Of a stretch of 24,807 nucleotides of DNA, positions 1-10,020 are shown one piece after another. This DNA is from Hofstenia miamia. Taxonomy: Eukaryota > Xenacoelomorpha > Acoela. The stretch covers positions 568,956 to 593,762 of the forward strand of contig SCFE01000007.1 in NCBI GenBank assembly GCA_004352715.1. Reading direction: 5' to 3'. Position numbers and translations under genes: made by a program. How positions within the stretch are numbered: position 1 is the stretch's first letter; every line of letters starts with the position of its first letter. Under the pieces are notes generated by a model that searched no databases, had not been told where the DNA came from, and worked only from the letters and a program-made list of their open reading frames with translations.

Positions 1-49
1 TATATATATATATATATATATATATAATAACAAATATATATATATATAG
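1..49. repeat. TA dinucleotide microsatellite
   Basis: The first 26 bases are pure TA repeats, followed after a short interruption (ATAACAAAT) by another TA run. The array is cut by the window edge, so its full length is unknown. The next 140 bases up to the LTR are AT-rich flank in which I see nothing else. Confidence 0.9.
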
Positions 50-190
50 AAGATGAAATCAAACCATATTGGTAGTTGAACAAAATAAAAAAAAGAAGTA
101 TGAAATATTTGAAATACAGAAAAGCAGGACACAAATCCTTTACATGAATATGGTGTTGATTTTCAGATATTAAAAGTTTTGGTAAGGTAA

Positions 191-1321
191 TGTAACATCC
201 TTTACCAGGTATTCTTACTGTTTTTCCTTTGTTAATATATAACATTGGTAGGGATTTACTAAACTGATACTGCTTTACCTTTTGTTTATTTCTGTTAACT
301 CAACTTAACAAGATTTAACTGCTCACTATTTAGGTGACGAAACTACACAGCATTTTCTCCAATGATTGATAGTGGGCAGCTGCCCAAAGCTGATCTCAAC
401 ATCCAGTTTCACTTGTTCACCAAGGATCCATTTGGTTGAGTTCCACTTCTCAGCTCAACGATGTAACTTATGTCTACCCTATCCTAGCTTGGTGTATACT
501 CAAGACAAAACACAATTCGACTTAGTCTCTCTTTTGTAAAAGTGTTTTAGGTTAATGCAACCAGACTTGTTACTAGCTGCTCTATAAATATTACATGTAG
601 CAATTACCAAAATATATTGGCTTCAATAACTAGTTTAATAATTGGCAGCTTCCTAACCTACATTTAATAATTACTACATGCTTGGACACATTATCAGTAA
701 CATTATAGTCGATAATTTGGATCTAAAGTAATATAGATATATTTCATAGGTCTTGGTCATCCAACCATATTTTGAATCTGTTATCAGTAATACATGTAGT
801 GAATGATTGATAGTCAGCTAAACTAGAGAAAAACCCCTATACCTAACATAAGTGCCCTTTTGTGATCTGGCACAAAGACCCTAGAATCAATCTCATGATG
901 GATCCAGACCACTACTAAACACAACTCGTTTAGCTTGACATTCTATTAAATAATCAAACCATATCAAGAAGATAATATAAGAATTCCAAATGAATTTCTT
1001 TATCAATTGCTTACAATGAATTTAATCTATTTATAGTATTTTTGGAAAAGCGCCTGTTGAATTCAAATTTAAACTTTTAATCTGCCAAGATGGCAGCTAA
1101 AAATAATGGAAGCAACTTTGCCCTCTTGGTTTTGACAAAAGTATTATTATTAACAGATACTAATTTCTCATAATTCACACTTGTTCTTACTTGGTTGCAT
1201 AACACAAATTAATCTAAACTGATCATATAATTTTACAATATTTTTTAATAATAATTTGTCTTCAATCTTATTCTCCTTTCAAATCGATGTTAGCAGCTTA
1301 ATTAATTTGGATGATGCTACA
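191..1321 (-). mobile_element. LTR A, 3' LTR of gypsy-type element 1
   Basis: A 1,131-bp long terminal repeat. On the plus strand it starts TGTAACATCC and ends GGATGATGCTACA, so the tips form a short imperfect inverted repeat (TGTAACAT against TGTAGCAT). The same sequence recurs at 10036-11165 and, lacking about 140 bp, at 13676-14634. The polypurine tract directly right of it shows that the element is read on the minus strand and that this is the 3' LTR. A minus-strand TATAAATAG lies about 285 bases inside the 5' (right) edge. The 4 bases before it (GTAA, 187-190) match the 4 after LTR D (14635-14638), a possible target-site duplication for the whole tandem complex. It keeps about seven CpGs that are TG or CA in LTRs C and D. 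Confidence 0.87.
1027..1035 (-). promoter_or_regulatory. LTR A TATA box
   Basis: Minus-strand TATAAATAG. It occupies the same relative place in the five LTR copies that cover this position, about 220-330 bases inside the upstream edge, as expected for the U3 promoter of an LTR. Confidence 0.55.
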
Positions 1322-3068
1322 CGCCCTCCTCAGCTTGTGTTATTTTTAGCACAGCTTGCTCTCCATTAAATAGGGTATCCACATGGCGTACTATCAATTC
1401 CACGTCTTGATCTTCCCATTTAGTTATCTCAAATTCAGATTGCTTAGTCATTTTTAGGACTGCCTACCTCTCTGTTGTTACTGTATTTGCATATTTCAAG
1501 AATTTTGACTCTCTGATATTTTCCGCAATTGGTGTAATTTCTCACAACTCATTGATCTTTCTCAAGAATATATCAAAGTATTTTTGGTGGAGTTGTATTC
1601 CTTATTTCCTATCATTAGTGTCATTTGTGCATCGGCCCTGCTAGTATAGGCTAAGTCTTTTCGTATTTGGTTGTCTGGGTAGAAAAACGTAAGAACTTTT
1701 CTCAAACTTTGTGTATTCACCACATCCTTATAAAAGAAGCTAATGTTGTCCATTACTTCCTGTTCACTGATTTTGTTTGGATCATTCTTGTTTATCCTTA
1801 TCATTGTTACGATTTCTATTCTCTTTGTAATGTTGTAGTAGCAATATTTCTTCTCCCAGATATCTGTCCACACTACATTGTTAACACCAGAGAATAGCAT
1901 TACTGCTTTCAGAGTATGGCTTTTGATTTCGTTTCTTAAATCTTTTAGTTGTATGTGGATAGGTTTCACCTGTGTGTACAGTTGGTATGGGGTTATCGTC
2001 CCTTCAATGTACACTCTTTTGCGATTATCTTTTTTTAACATTATCTCCTTTGATCTCTTGTAATCATCACGTTCTTTTACCATTCTTGCTTTCTCTTTTG
2101 TGTTTACATATGATTTGTATTCATGTAGGAAGGCTTTGGCGACTTTGACCTCCTTTGGCAGTCTCCATAATGGAAGGATCATTGGTATTGATATCATTTC
2201 CAGCAGCATGCATATTAGAATTTTTGTTTCGATTGGTCTTTGTATGTGTTCATATGGGCCCATTGTTGTTGGCGCCATTGCTAAGCCTATTGTGGTGGGA
2301 TAGTTCATTTTTCCTTCCATGATCATATTCCAGAATGCTTGTGTTAATCCTCTCCTGCTCAACTTTAGTCGTATCTTTTCCTTTTTTGTCTACTCTCGAG
2401 GTTATACATTTGATGTCTACCTCCAGTTGGTTGTATGGTTTGAGTAGCTCATCCAGTTCTGTTCTCGTAAATGCCTCCATAAACATCAGTTTCATTGTTG
2501 CAACTGTCTGTTGTTCTTTTATGTTTAGATAATTTCTTTCTTTAAATTCTTTAGATTCTCTTGTCACCTTGATTTTGACTAGGAAGTGTTCATCATCTGT
2601 ATCTATCTACTCAATTGTTCTAGCTGGACTCAATTCTCCCCACTTTTTGATGTTTATCCTGTCGATTGTCTGTTGAGTTTTGGGAGATAGCAGTAATTGC
2701 AAGGATGTTAGCAGTTCCTCTTCTTTCATAATTTTACTCTGTGATTCTGTTACCATTTCACATACTTTCACCAGTTTGGTTATCCCACCTTTTTTCATCT
2801 CTGTGCTCTTAATTATCTTGGTGAATATACATTGCAGACTATCTTGCTCATACCTTTCCATTTCTTTTACTAATATTTTCTGCACATTCTTCTGTACTGC
2901 TGTGTTTCTGATCTCCTCTGTGCTTACTAGTTTTCTTTTTATAATTTTTCTTGTTGTGATCCACAGTTGGTTCTCAATTTGTTTCAGCCATGTTTCTGAT
3001 GTTGCTCCCCACATATGCTTTTTCATTGGTTCTTTAAATATTGTTATTTTGTTCAGCATATCCCTGTC
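1317..3068 (-). pseudogene. Third ORF (env position) of element 1, unknown function, 5' part missing
   Basis: Minus-strand coding remnant between pol and the 3' LTR, broken into open stretches at 3059-2607, 2567-2250, 2362-1562 and a tail to the stop at 1317-1319. Visible blocks include HMWGATSETW, NQLWITTR, IKKWGELSP, NYPTTIGLA, LPLWRLPKE and MLFSGVNNVVW. The protein is Lys/Glu-rich and mostly helical in character. I see no signal peptide, membrane anchor, furin site or fusion peptide, so it does not look like an envelope. It does not contain integrase motifs (no HHCC, no D-D-E). The equivalents in element 2 and in the third element keep the same blocks. Compared with the third element, roughly the N-terminal third to half is missing here, replaced by the non-coding stretch to the right. 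The frame runs through the polypurine tract (ending AEEGV) to a TAG inside LTR A. I do not recognise the family. Confidence 0.75.
1322..1334 (-). other. Polypurine tract of element 1
   Basis: Minus-strand GCTGAGGAGGGCG ends exactly at the LTR A boundary. This is the expected primer site for plus-strand DNA synthesis. The matching tract in element 2 differs by one base. Confidence 0.75.
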
Positions 3069-3133
3069 TTGTTTGCCATATCAACTATAGACATTTTCCC
3101 CATCAGGTTTTGTTCATTATAATGCGACTGATT

Positions 3134-3207
3134 ATTGGAAAAGAAATGTAAGTCACAAAAGTGAAAAAACATTGGAAAAGACATGCAAGTCACAAACATG
3201 CAAAAGG
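3134..3207. repeat. 37-bp imperfect tandem repeat, two copies
   Basis: Two adjacent units both begin ATTGGAAAAGA and contain AAGTCACAAA. They start at 3134 and 3171. Confidence 0.7.
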
Positions 3208-4417
3208 CATATATCAGTTATTTTTTAAATTCTTAGTATAAAAGACACCAATAAAATTTTAAATGTAAGCAATTTCTTATAATATAATATTTATATTTTT
3301 AAACATTTTGTATATATGTGTATCAATAAATGTTAATGACCAATTTACAATATTAATAATCCAACTTGTGAAAAATTCTAGTTTTATATGATTTGAAAGT
3401 ATTATTTAATTGGTATAATTGTAAAGTGATTTCTTGTTTGGGAGATATCAATCTCTACAAATGGATACATTTTTGACAGTTGAACAATAGATGAAACCAC
3501 ATAATATTGACATTGTCTATGAAAGCATGCAATTTTATACATAGAGCAGATTAATGGAATTTCACATTGATGAATGAACTACCCATAAAGATTTCAAACT
3601 TTTTGGTAAGCTATTTTTATAATTAAATCTCAGATATTGTTTTGATTCTTAACACTTTTTGCAATATGATCTCTAGTTAGTTTTACTGATATTTCTTTTA
3701 AAAATATAATTTTATTGTAATGAATTGCTGCAAATTTACTGTCCAATGTTAAATTAATTATATACTTTATAGAAACGTCATTTGTTTGTTAATAAACATT
3801 TTTAATTGATTTTGTTTAAATTTTTATATTCATGTGTTTTTGATTGTGAATGTCATCTCGTTTTTAATAACAACTTGTTTATTAACCATTAATTTAGATA
3901 AGACCATGTGAAATTCATAATGCATTTGTTTCCTACAGAATTCCCTCAACAACAATGATGATAAACTAACACAATAGACAAATTTAATAGTAAGATATAT
4001 ATGATCATTATAGGCAAAGTGTAAAATAAATTACATTTTTGTCTTGTCTTAGACACGTATGTGGGTTTTACCACGTATGTTTATTAAATATTAGAAATTG
4101 CAAGTTTTTGCATAAACTAGTTCCGAAAAATTATTTTGCATTATTACCAAAATAAACCATTACACTTCTAACAAGTATTATTATCTCTCTGATTCAAACA
4201 TTTGTTATTAAATTTTACTGAATAAAGTTTTCTCTGTATTGTGAGAGCATGCATCTGTGGAAGCATGTATTTATATTTATTTTTACTTGGAAATATTTTT
4301 TGATTCCACTTTATAAACAAGTATGTAATGTGTCAAAGTAAAACTAAAAAAATGTAAGGTAATGTGTGAAAGTAAAAAAATGTAAACTAAATTCATGTGT
4401 GATGTTAATAAAAAACT

Positions 4418-4526
4418 GTAAAGTAAAAAATGGAAACTAAATTTGGCCATATAAATAACATAAAAAACTGTAATGTAAACTAAAAAATGCAAACTAAATT
4501 AGGCCATATAAATAACATAAAAAACT
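4418..4526. repeat. Tandem repeat of about 52-57 bp, two copies
   Basis: Two adjacent units share GGCCATATAAATAACATAAA and an AAACTAAATT block. Related, weaker AAACTAAATT pieces continue to the left to about 4320. Confidence 0.75.
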
Positions 4527-4547
4527 AGTAAAAGTACATTACTTCCA

Positions 4548-4676
4548 TGACGTCAGTACAACACCACTGGCAATATCCATGGCATCTCATGTCAAAGGCC
4601 AGCCCTCTCGACCAATCAGAAAAAAGTGGAATGGCCTTGCCACCACCTCTCAACTAATCAGAAAAAAGTGGAGTGG
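4548..4676. promoter_or_regulatory. CRE palindrome followed by duplicated CCAAT-box unit
   Basis: A perfect TGACGTCA (4548-4555) is followed by two units 42 bp apart. The first contains ACCAATCAG, the textbook CCAAT box; the second has the decayed form ACTAATCAG. Each is followed by AAAAAAGTGGA. The patch is locally less AT-rich than its surroundings. Whether it ever acted as a promoter cannot be told from sequence alone. Confidence 0.35.
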
Positions 4677-4689
4677 GAAGGACTTGGAT

Positions 4690-5094
4690 CTATACTACTG
4701 TTATTGTGTAGGGTGTATTTCCTGTTTGATTGAAAATGTAAATTTGTTCAAGTATTTTATCCATTGTGACACTAGTCCAGACTTGTCCCCTGAGAACTTC
4801 TTTAGCCAGGCTAGTCTGCTGTTGTCCATGTGCACTCTGAATTCTCTGCCAATCAGGAAATGTCTAAATTTTTTAATACTCTTGATCAGTGCCAGCATTT
4901 CCAATTTGGTTGATCCATAATTTTCCTCACTTGCTTTTAATTTTCAACTAAAAATTTTATGGGGACCTCCTTTCCATTTTTCATTTGTCCTAATGTGGCT
5001 CCAATTGCCACTTTACTTGTGTTGCAATCCAGTATAAACTGTTCATTATAGTCTGGCTTGTTTAGAGATGGTAACTTGGCTAATTCTTCTTTGA
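4690..5094 (-). pseudogene. pol: RNase H domain of element 1 pol, broken
   Basis: Degrades the RNA strand of the RNA/DNA hybrid during reverse transcription. The pattern is that of Ty3/gypsy RNase H. FILDCNTSKVAIGATLGQ carries the first catalytic Asp (codon 5027-5029). EMLALIKSIKKFRHFL has the catalytic Glu (4899-4901), and HMDNSRLAWL has the next Asp (4824-4826). It ends in a Lys-Gln-rich tail followed by stops. The His/Gly-rich linker and the integrase that normally follow are absent. A frame break near 4935 separates the two halves. It is continuous with the RT upstream. Confidence 0.85.
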
Positions 5095-6353
5095 TGTTGT
5101 CTAGCTCCTCCTGTTCTTGCCATGTCCATACAAATGGTACTGATTTTCTCATTAGTTTAGTCATCTTCACTGTCTTGCTGGCTATATTTGGAATGAAAGT
5201 GCCATAGTAATTGAAGAATCCCATTATTCTCTGTATGTTGTTCTTGTTATTGGGTTTTTCTATTTTTTGGATCATCTCTCTTGCATTATCTTTCATACAT
5301 ATCCTGCCTTTCTTGGTTGTTCTTCCCAAGAATTTTTTTTTCCTTTAGGATATCACACTTGTTCCTGTTAATGCAGAGTCCTGCATTCTCTAATATCATT
5401 AGAGTTCTTTCTAATTTTTCTAGATATTATTGGATCATATTGCTTGTTAATATAATGTCATCTACATAGGCGTCAACTCCTTCTTACATTCTGTGTGTTT
5501 TGTTCTTCAGCACTTTTGGGACATATCTTTGAAAGGTTGTTGGTGCATTGCATAGTCTGAATGCTATATATATCCATTCATACAGCCCATATGATGTTAT
5601 GAATGCTGTTTTCTCAATGTCATCTTCTTCCATCTTCACCTGCCAATAGGCTTTGCATAAATCTAGTGTTGTGAAATACTTATGCTTACTTGCCTCATAA
5701 AGCATGCCCTCTATCCATGACAGGGGGTATGAGTCTTTTTTTGTTAATTCATTCAATTTACAAAAGTCTATGTATAGACAATATTTGTCCCCTTGATTCA
5801 CAAATATGGTAGGTGCTGCATATGGGCTCTTGCTTGGGCAGATGATCTTATTGTTAATTAATACTTCTAGTATGCAGTTATATTTGTCTTTCATCTGTTC
5901 TTGCACTCTTCTGACCAGCAGCTTGATGGGTTTGTCCATTGTTGTGACTATTCTGTGTTTTTTGCCCACTGCTTGTCCCATGCTTATCTCACAGTAATTG
6001 AATATAAATTTGTGTTTTTCCAACTATCTCCTCAGTTTTGTAATTTCCTGCTCCTCCAAGTGCAGGTAATCTTTGTTTCTTATTTCAGGTGTTCTGTATG
6101 TGTCTTCTTTGTTTGTTTTCATCCCTATGCCCTTGAGTCAGCCTTTGGGAGTACTTGCAACTTTGATGGTGTTCATCCACTCACCCTTGAGTTGGCCATG
6201 TGGAGCTCATTCCGTTTTCATTTGCATGTTCTTGAGTTGACCATGCAAATTACTTGTTCCATCTTTGTCCTCTATCACTTTCCAAATGAGTCTGATGCTG
6301 GATTTGATGTATTTTTCATATATCTTTACTTTAGATTTCTTTAGATTAACCTG
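5095..6353 (-). pseudogene. pol: Ty3/gypsy reverse transcriptase of element 1, broken
   Basis: Copies element RNA into DNA in the cytoplasmic particle. Order on the minus strand: a poorly preserved linker (6353-6041), then the palm and fingers with SKSPYAAPTIFV, YIDFCKLNEL (usual form DYRKLN), TTLDLCKAYWQV with the first catalytic Asp (5661-5663) and FRLCNAPTTFQR. Next comes an intact YVDD box (5457-5468), and then the connection with IMGFFNYYGTFIP. Catalytic residues survive but the frame does not. There is a TAA a few codons before YVDD (about 5481), another TAA near 5434, and a frameshift in a run of A residues around 5331-5340. FCNAPTTFQR-type and NYYGTFIP-type motifs place it in Ty3/gypsy rather than Copia or BEL/Pao. 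Confidence 0.92.
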
Positions 6354-6961
6354 TCAATTCATTGCATTGAGGATTGGTATTCTCCCCTTTCCATTCTTAA
6401 CTGTGCACATGCTGGACAGCATTGATACTCTCTTGGTGTTAATTCCTTTATTACCATATAGAATTATGTCAGCTGTTATTACATTTTCTGTCTCTAACAT
6501 GTGCATCTTCCATTGATGCAGCTGTAGGTGGATATCCTCCTGCAATTTGAATGTAATCATTTTGTGTCCCCCTTGTTCCTCTTTGATTTCAATTTCTTCC
6601 TCTCTAACTTTTATGGTCCTATTAGCATGATTGATGGCGCATCCATTTTTGTCAAAAAAGTCATTGCCCAATATGACCTCATACAGTAACAGATTGTTGT
6701 GAGTGCCTACCACCACTAGCCATTGATCAAATGTTGTGTTCACAATCCTCATCTGCACTGCATTTATTATCCCTTTTGTGTTGATATATTCTCCTGATGC
6801 ATTGAATAATCATTTATTGCAAATGTTCAGATCTTTGCATCTGTGATTATCATGTTGCAGCTCCAGTATCAATCATTGCCTTTATCATTACTCCATTAAT
6901 TGCTGTTGTTATTGTATTTTTTGTATCAAGATTTGTCAAGATCATTATGATGCATGGTTTT
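6354..6961 (-). pseudogene. pol: Retropepsin-like protease of element 1, frame broken
   Basis: Aspartic protease that would cut the Gag-Pol polyprotein. The active-site motif is intact as MIDTGAAT (D codon 6868-6870; DTGA at 6859-6870), but the frame breaks within about two codons after it. The second conserved block, VILGNDFFDKNGCAIN, is in the open stretch 6758-6354. The domain is separated from gag only by solo LTR B, so gag and protease were probably one open frame or overlapping frames before that insertion. Element 2 carries the same domain but has Gly in place of the catalytic Asp. Confidence 0.82.
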
Positions 6962-7103
6962 TATGAGTTGGCCCTCTGACTAGTTTTCCAACTCATTGTT
7001 GGTTAGCAGTGCTTCATCCATTTCATTTTCTGTTTCTAATGTAGCATCTGCTACCAAGCTTTAACAGAGAGTAAATTATTCTTTTAAATCATTGTTCCTC
7101 ATT

Positions 7104-7185
7104 ACATGTGGGTAGGGATGTACTGATGTTAACTTTTTACTCTGACATGTGGGTAGGGATGTACTGATGTTAACTTTTTACTCTG
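7104..7185. repeat. 41-bp perfect tandem duplication inside LTR B
   Basis: Two identical 41-bp units, each starting ACATGTGGGTAGGGATGTAC, begin at 7104 and 7145. A third partial unit (ACATG) follows. The other LTR copies have the segment once. Confidence 0.92.
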
Positions 7186-7948
7186 ACATGAGATACACTA
7201 TCATTAATCTTTGTTTAACTTAAAGTAACTTGATACTGTTAGGTATACCACTATCACAGTTCTTCTCTGTGATTTGGCTATGGCCTCTGGCCAACTCCAA
7301 TCTCTGAAACAATCCAGATGTGGCTCCATTGTCAATCTAGTAGCTCCAAGTCTCAGCTCATCAAAGTACTTATGTGCTCCCTATCCTAACCCAGTGCAGC
7401 TCTCAATGCTGTTTGTAACTGACTTAAACTCAATTTGTAATGTGTAATTAATATACTTTGCAACCTGGCAATGTCACTAGCTGCTTAATAAATATTACTT
7501 CAGCCATTACCAAAAACTATTGGCTTTAATTAATATAATTAGATAAAGTAAATAATCACTTGCAGCTTCCTACCTTACATTTAAATAACAGTACATGCTT
7601 GGTCTACTTATCAGTCTATTTATAGGTCATCTAATTTGACAGTGTAATACAGATATAACTTATGGTAGGCTATCCAGCCTTATCTCTGATATCAATTATT
7701 TATTACATGCAAACAAATGAATCTATAGTCAGTTAAACAGAGGAAAACTCCTATTTGTACACCTAACCTAAATGCAGGTTCATGGCTTGGATCAAAGACC
7801 CTTGAATCACTCCTGATGTGTGCCCAAGCCACTACTACTGCATTTACCATTTAGCTTGACATTGATTAATAATAAGCAAACCAAGTTAAATCTAAGAATA
7901 TGATTTCCAAAGAATTTACTTCAAAAGATTTCCAAATTGAATTCTGCT

Positions 7949-7957
7949 CTATTTATA
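7949..7957 (-). promoter_or_regulatory. LTR B TATA box
   Basis: Minus-strand TATAAATAG at the place equivalent to the TATA boxes of LTRs A, C and D. Confidence 0.45.
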
Positions 7958-8181
7958 CTATAATTCAGAAAGTATCTGTTGTTTGAAATTTGAATTTAGT
8001 TCATCTTCCAAAATGGCTAAGAATAATGGAAGTGATTTTGCCCCTTTGTTTAGTCAAATTTTTCTTTGACAAGTACTAATTTGCTATTTTGTTTCTTAGT
8101 TGCATTTACAAAAATAATGATGATAATTAAACTAAATTGTTTTTAATCAATAAAGCATAATTTGATCTTAATACTGACTAA

Positions 8182-9840
8182 TCATCTGATCTTCTCTTCT
8201 TGGCATCATAGTAGGCTTCCTCATCTCTGATTACATTTATTTGTTTAGTGCAGTCAGGTTTTTTGTGACTCTTTTGTCTGCACCCATAGCACTTGACATC
8301 TTTTTCTCTTAATTTTCTAGTCTTACTGTTCTTTCCTTTGATCTTTATGATTTTCTCTGGTTTACTCTCAGTATAAGGTTTGCTTGGAGGTCATGGTTTG
8401 AGATTGTTCCTCAATTTTGGTGTTTTTCTATTCCAGGCAGCTTTTTCATAGATTCATGTGTTATTCTCAATCATTGATTGTATGTTGACTGCCTTCTGAA
8501 TCATCTTTTCCAACTTGTTGTCTACATCACATTTGATTTTGAACTGTGTTCTGATACTCTCTGGCATTCCCTTACAGATATGCAAAAATAGATCATATTT
8601 TGAGTATCTGTTTTCCCTTGAACTCAGCATTACCAATCATTCAATCTGCTGGATGTAGTTTTGTATGTCATCAGTTTTCTTCATTTTTGTCACATTTAAG
8701 ATTATTCAGTACTGGTTCTTAAAACTTTTGTTTTTATAATAGACTACAAAGTCACCTATGAGTAGTTTGTAATTCTTTTTTGTTTCTGTATCCAACAGTA
8801 AGTAGTGTCAGTGAGCTGTACCCTTCAGGTACAATGGTAGTCTTGCTGCTGCTGCTGCTGCTTGCTGGCTCACTTTTCTTTCTGCCATTGTGATTTCAAT
8901 CATTTGTAAACACTTGACAAATGTTGGGTTATATCCATCTACCATCCCACTGAATTTTGGTAGTATTGCTTTGCAGGGTATAGTATCATTGGTCATATTC
9001 CATGGTAGTATTGAGCTTTCATATTTGGGCTTGTTATGATTTTTGATTGTATATTCCTCCTGTAGTTGGGTGGTTAATTGTTGCTGCCTTTGTAATTTCA
9101 TTTATAATTTTCTGTTTCTTGGCATCTATGTCTTTGTCTGATTCCTTTTATGTCATTCTTTTGTTGGCTGCCATGTGTGGTGCTTGAAGTTCACTCTCCT
9201 TTCTTGATCTGAATTCTATTTCATGGGTCTGTATGTTCCCTCCCCTTTCCTCTTCCATTAACTGTAGCAATCTCAATTTATCTTTTAATTGCTCAAGCTC
9301 TCCAGCTTGTGAATTGTTATCTTCTATCAACTGTCTGTTCACTCTTTCCAGTTGTTGATTTTTTTCTTGCCATTGTTGATTCTGCTCCAAGAATCTTTTG
9401 TTGGACTTGGATAGTTGTGTGAGAGTTTTGATCTCCCTTTGACATAGTTTGCTTTGTTGATCTAGTCACAATTCCATGTCCAATTGGATTTCATTCTGTT
9501 GCTCCATTGGCTTGAATTTATCCATTCACTGTTCTATTTCATTCCTTAAGAGTGTTTTGTTTTCTTGACTCCTTTTTAGCATGTCAATTATTTCCTGGGG
9601 GCTTGTTTCAGAGTGTGATTGTAGAGACTGTAATTCCATCTCAGGGGATAAGTTTTCACAAGAATATGATGATGATTGTGTAGCTCTCTGGGTTACTACC
9701 CTGGATGCTGCTTTCTTTGTGCTGCCTTTTTTTTGCTTTTTGTCATTTTTCTTATTTGGTTCATAGTGGTGCCACTTCTTGATCACGATTCCTGGGTCTT
9801 GTTGAAGTGCACTCCTTTGGGATTGGGTAAATCTCTTCAT
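8182..9840 (-). pseudogene. gag: gag of element 1, multiply interrupted
   Basis: Structural polyprotein that would form the particle and bind element RNA. The start ATG at 9840 (MKRFTQSQRSALQQ) is the first in the open stretch after the leader. Order: a basic, Ser/Gln-rich N-terminus (9840-9526), then a Gln/Glu-rich coiled coil (9400-9148, with NQQLERVNRQLIEDNNSQ). A capsid-like region (9101-8808) has LPKFSGMVDGYNPTF and a poly-Ala run encoded by a CTG/CAG repeat. Then come LLLDTETKKNYKLLIGDF, helical segments to 8454, and a CX2CX4HX4C zinc knuckle (KCYGCRQKSHKKPDC, about 8300-8250). Several stops and frameshifts break it. It ends at the LTR B insertion, beyond which the protease continues. 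The similarity to gag of element 2 is clear along the shared part. Confidence 0.85.
8845..8862. repeat. CTG trinucleotide run in gag
   Basis: About six CTG units encode poly-Ala on the minus strand. A similar run lies at about 13303-13324 in the gag of element 2, with one interruption. Confidence 0.7.
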
Positions 9841-10020
9841 TGACTGTTTTACTTCTAATGTAGTTGCTTATCTTTCCAATTTTACTCATAGATCCTGTCA
9901 AAGTTCAGTTCCACTGAATGTTTCCTTCATTTTAAAAGAAATTCCTTATGTTCTTTGAAGAAGAAACTATTTTACTCCAGTAAATAAAAGAAATGCTTCT
10001 CTAATGGTTGTTGTTCTTGG

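Larger units (their letters stand above)
3069..4590. other. Non-coding AT-rich stretch replacing integrase and ORF3 start
   Basis: About 1.5 kb with no open frame of note between the RNase H end (about 4700) and the third ORF (3059). In a gypsy-type element this interval should hold the integrase and the start of the third ORF, and neither is seen. It is rich in AT and in short repeats. It could be a separate insertion that took out the integrase, or the scar of a deletion filled by other DNA. I found no convincing terminal inverted repeats or target-site duplication. Confidence 0.55.
7040..8177 (-). mobile_element. LTR B, solo LTR nested in element 1
   Basis: A diverged member of the same LTR family, inserted between protease and gag of element 1. 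Its left tip TGTAGCATCTGCTACCAAG aligns with the left tip of LTR A, and internal landmarks occur in the same order: GGTAGGGAT, the CCATTACCAAAA block, TTTAGCTTGACATT and CTATTTATA. CTAA precedes it (7036-7039) and follows it (8178-8181), consistent with a 4-bp target duplication and a length of 1,138 bp. The right tip (ATACTGA) no longer matches the expected TACA, so that end is inferred from the duplicated CTAA and from the point where gag similarity to element 2 resumes. No internal sequence accompanies it. Direction follows the TATA box. Confidence 0.72.

Noticed and set aside
1317-3068. Envelope glycoprotein
   Set aside because: The position fits but there is no signal peptide, furin-like site, fusion peptide, heptad-repeat ectodomain or membrane anchor in any of the three copies.
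1667-3090. Several plus-strand open frames rich in Phe, Ser and Leu
   Set aside because: They are reverse-strand shadows of the Lys/Glu-rich minus-strand third ORF; their composition is that of complemented AAR codons and they match nothing conserved between copies.
3069-4690. Integrase
   Set aside because: No HHCC zinc motif, D-D-E core or chromodomain-like tail can be read in any minus-strand frame between RNase H and the third ORF.
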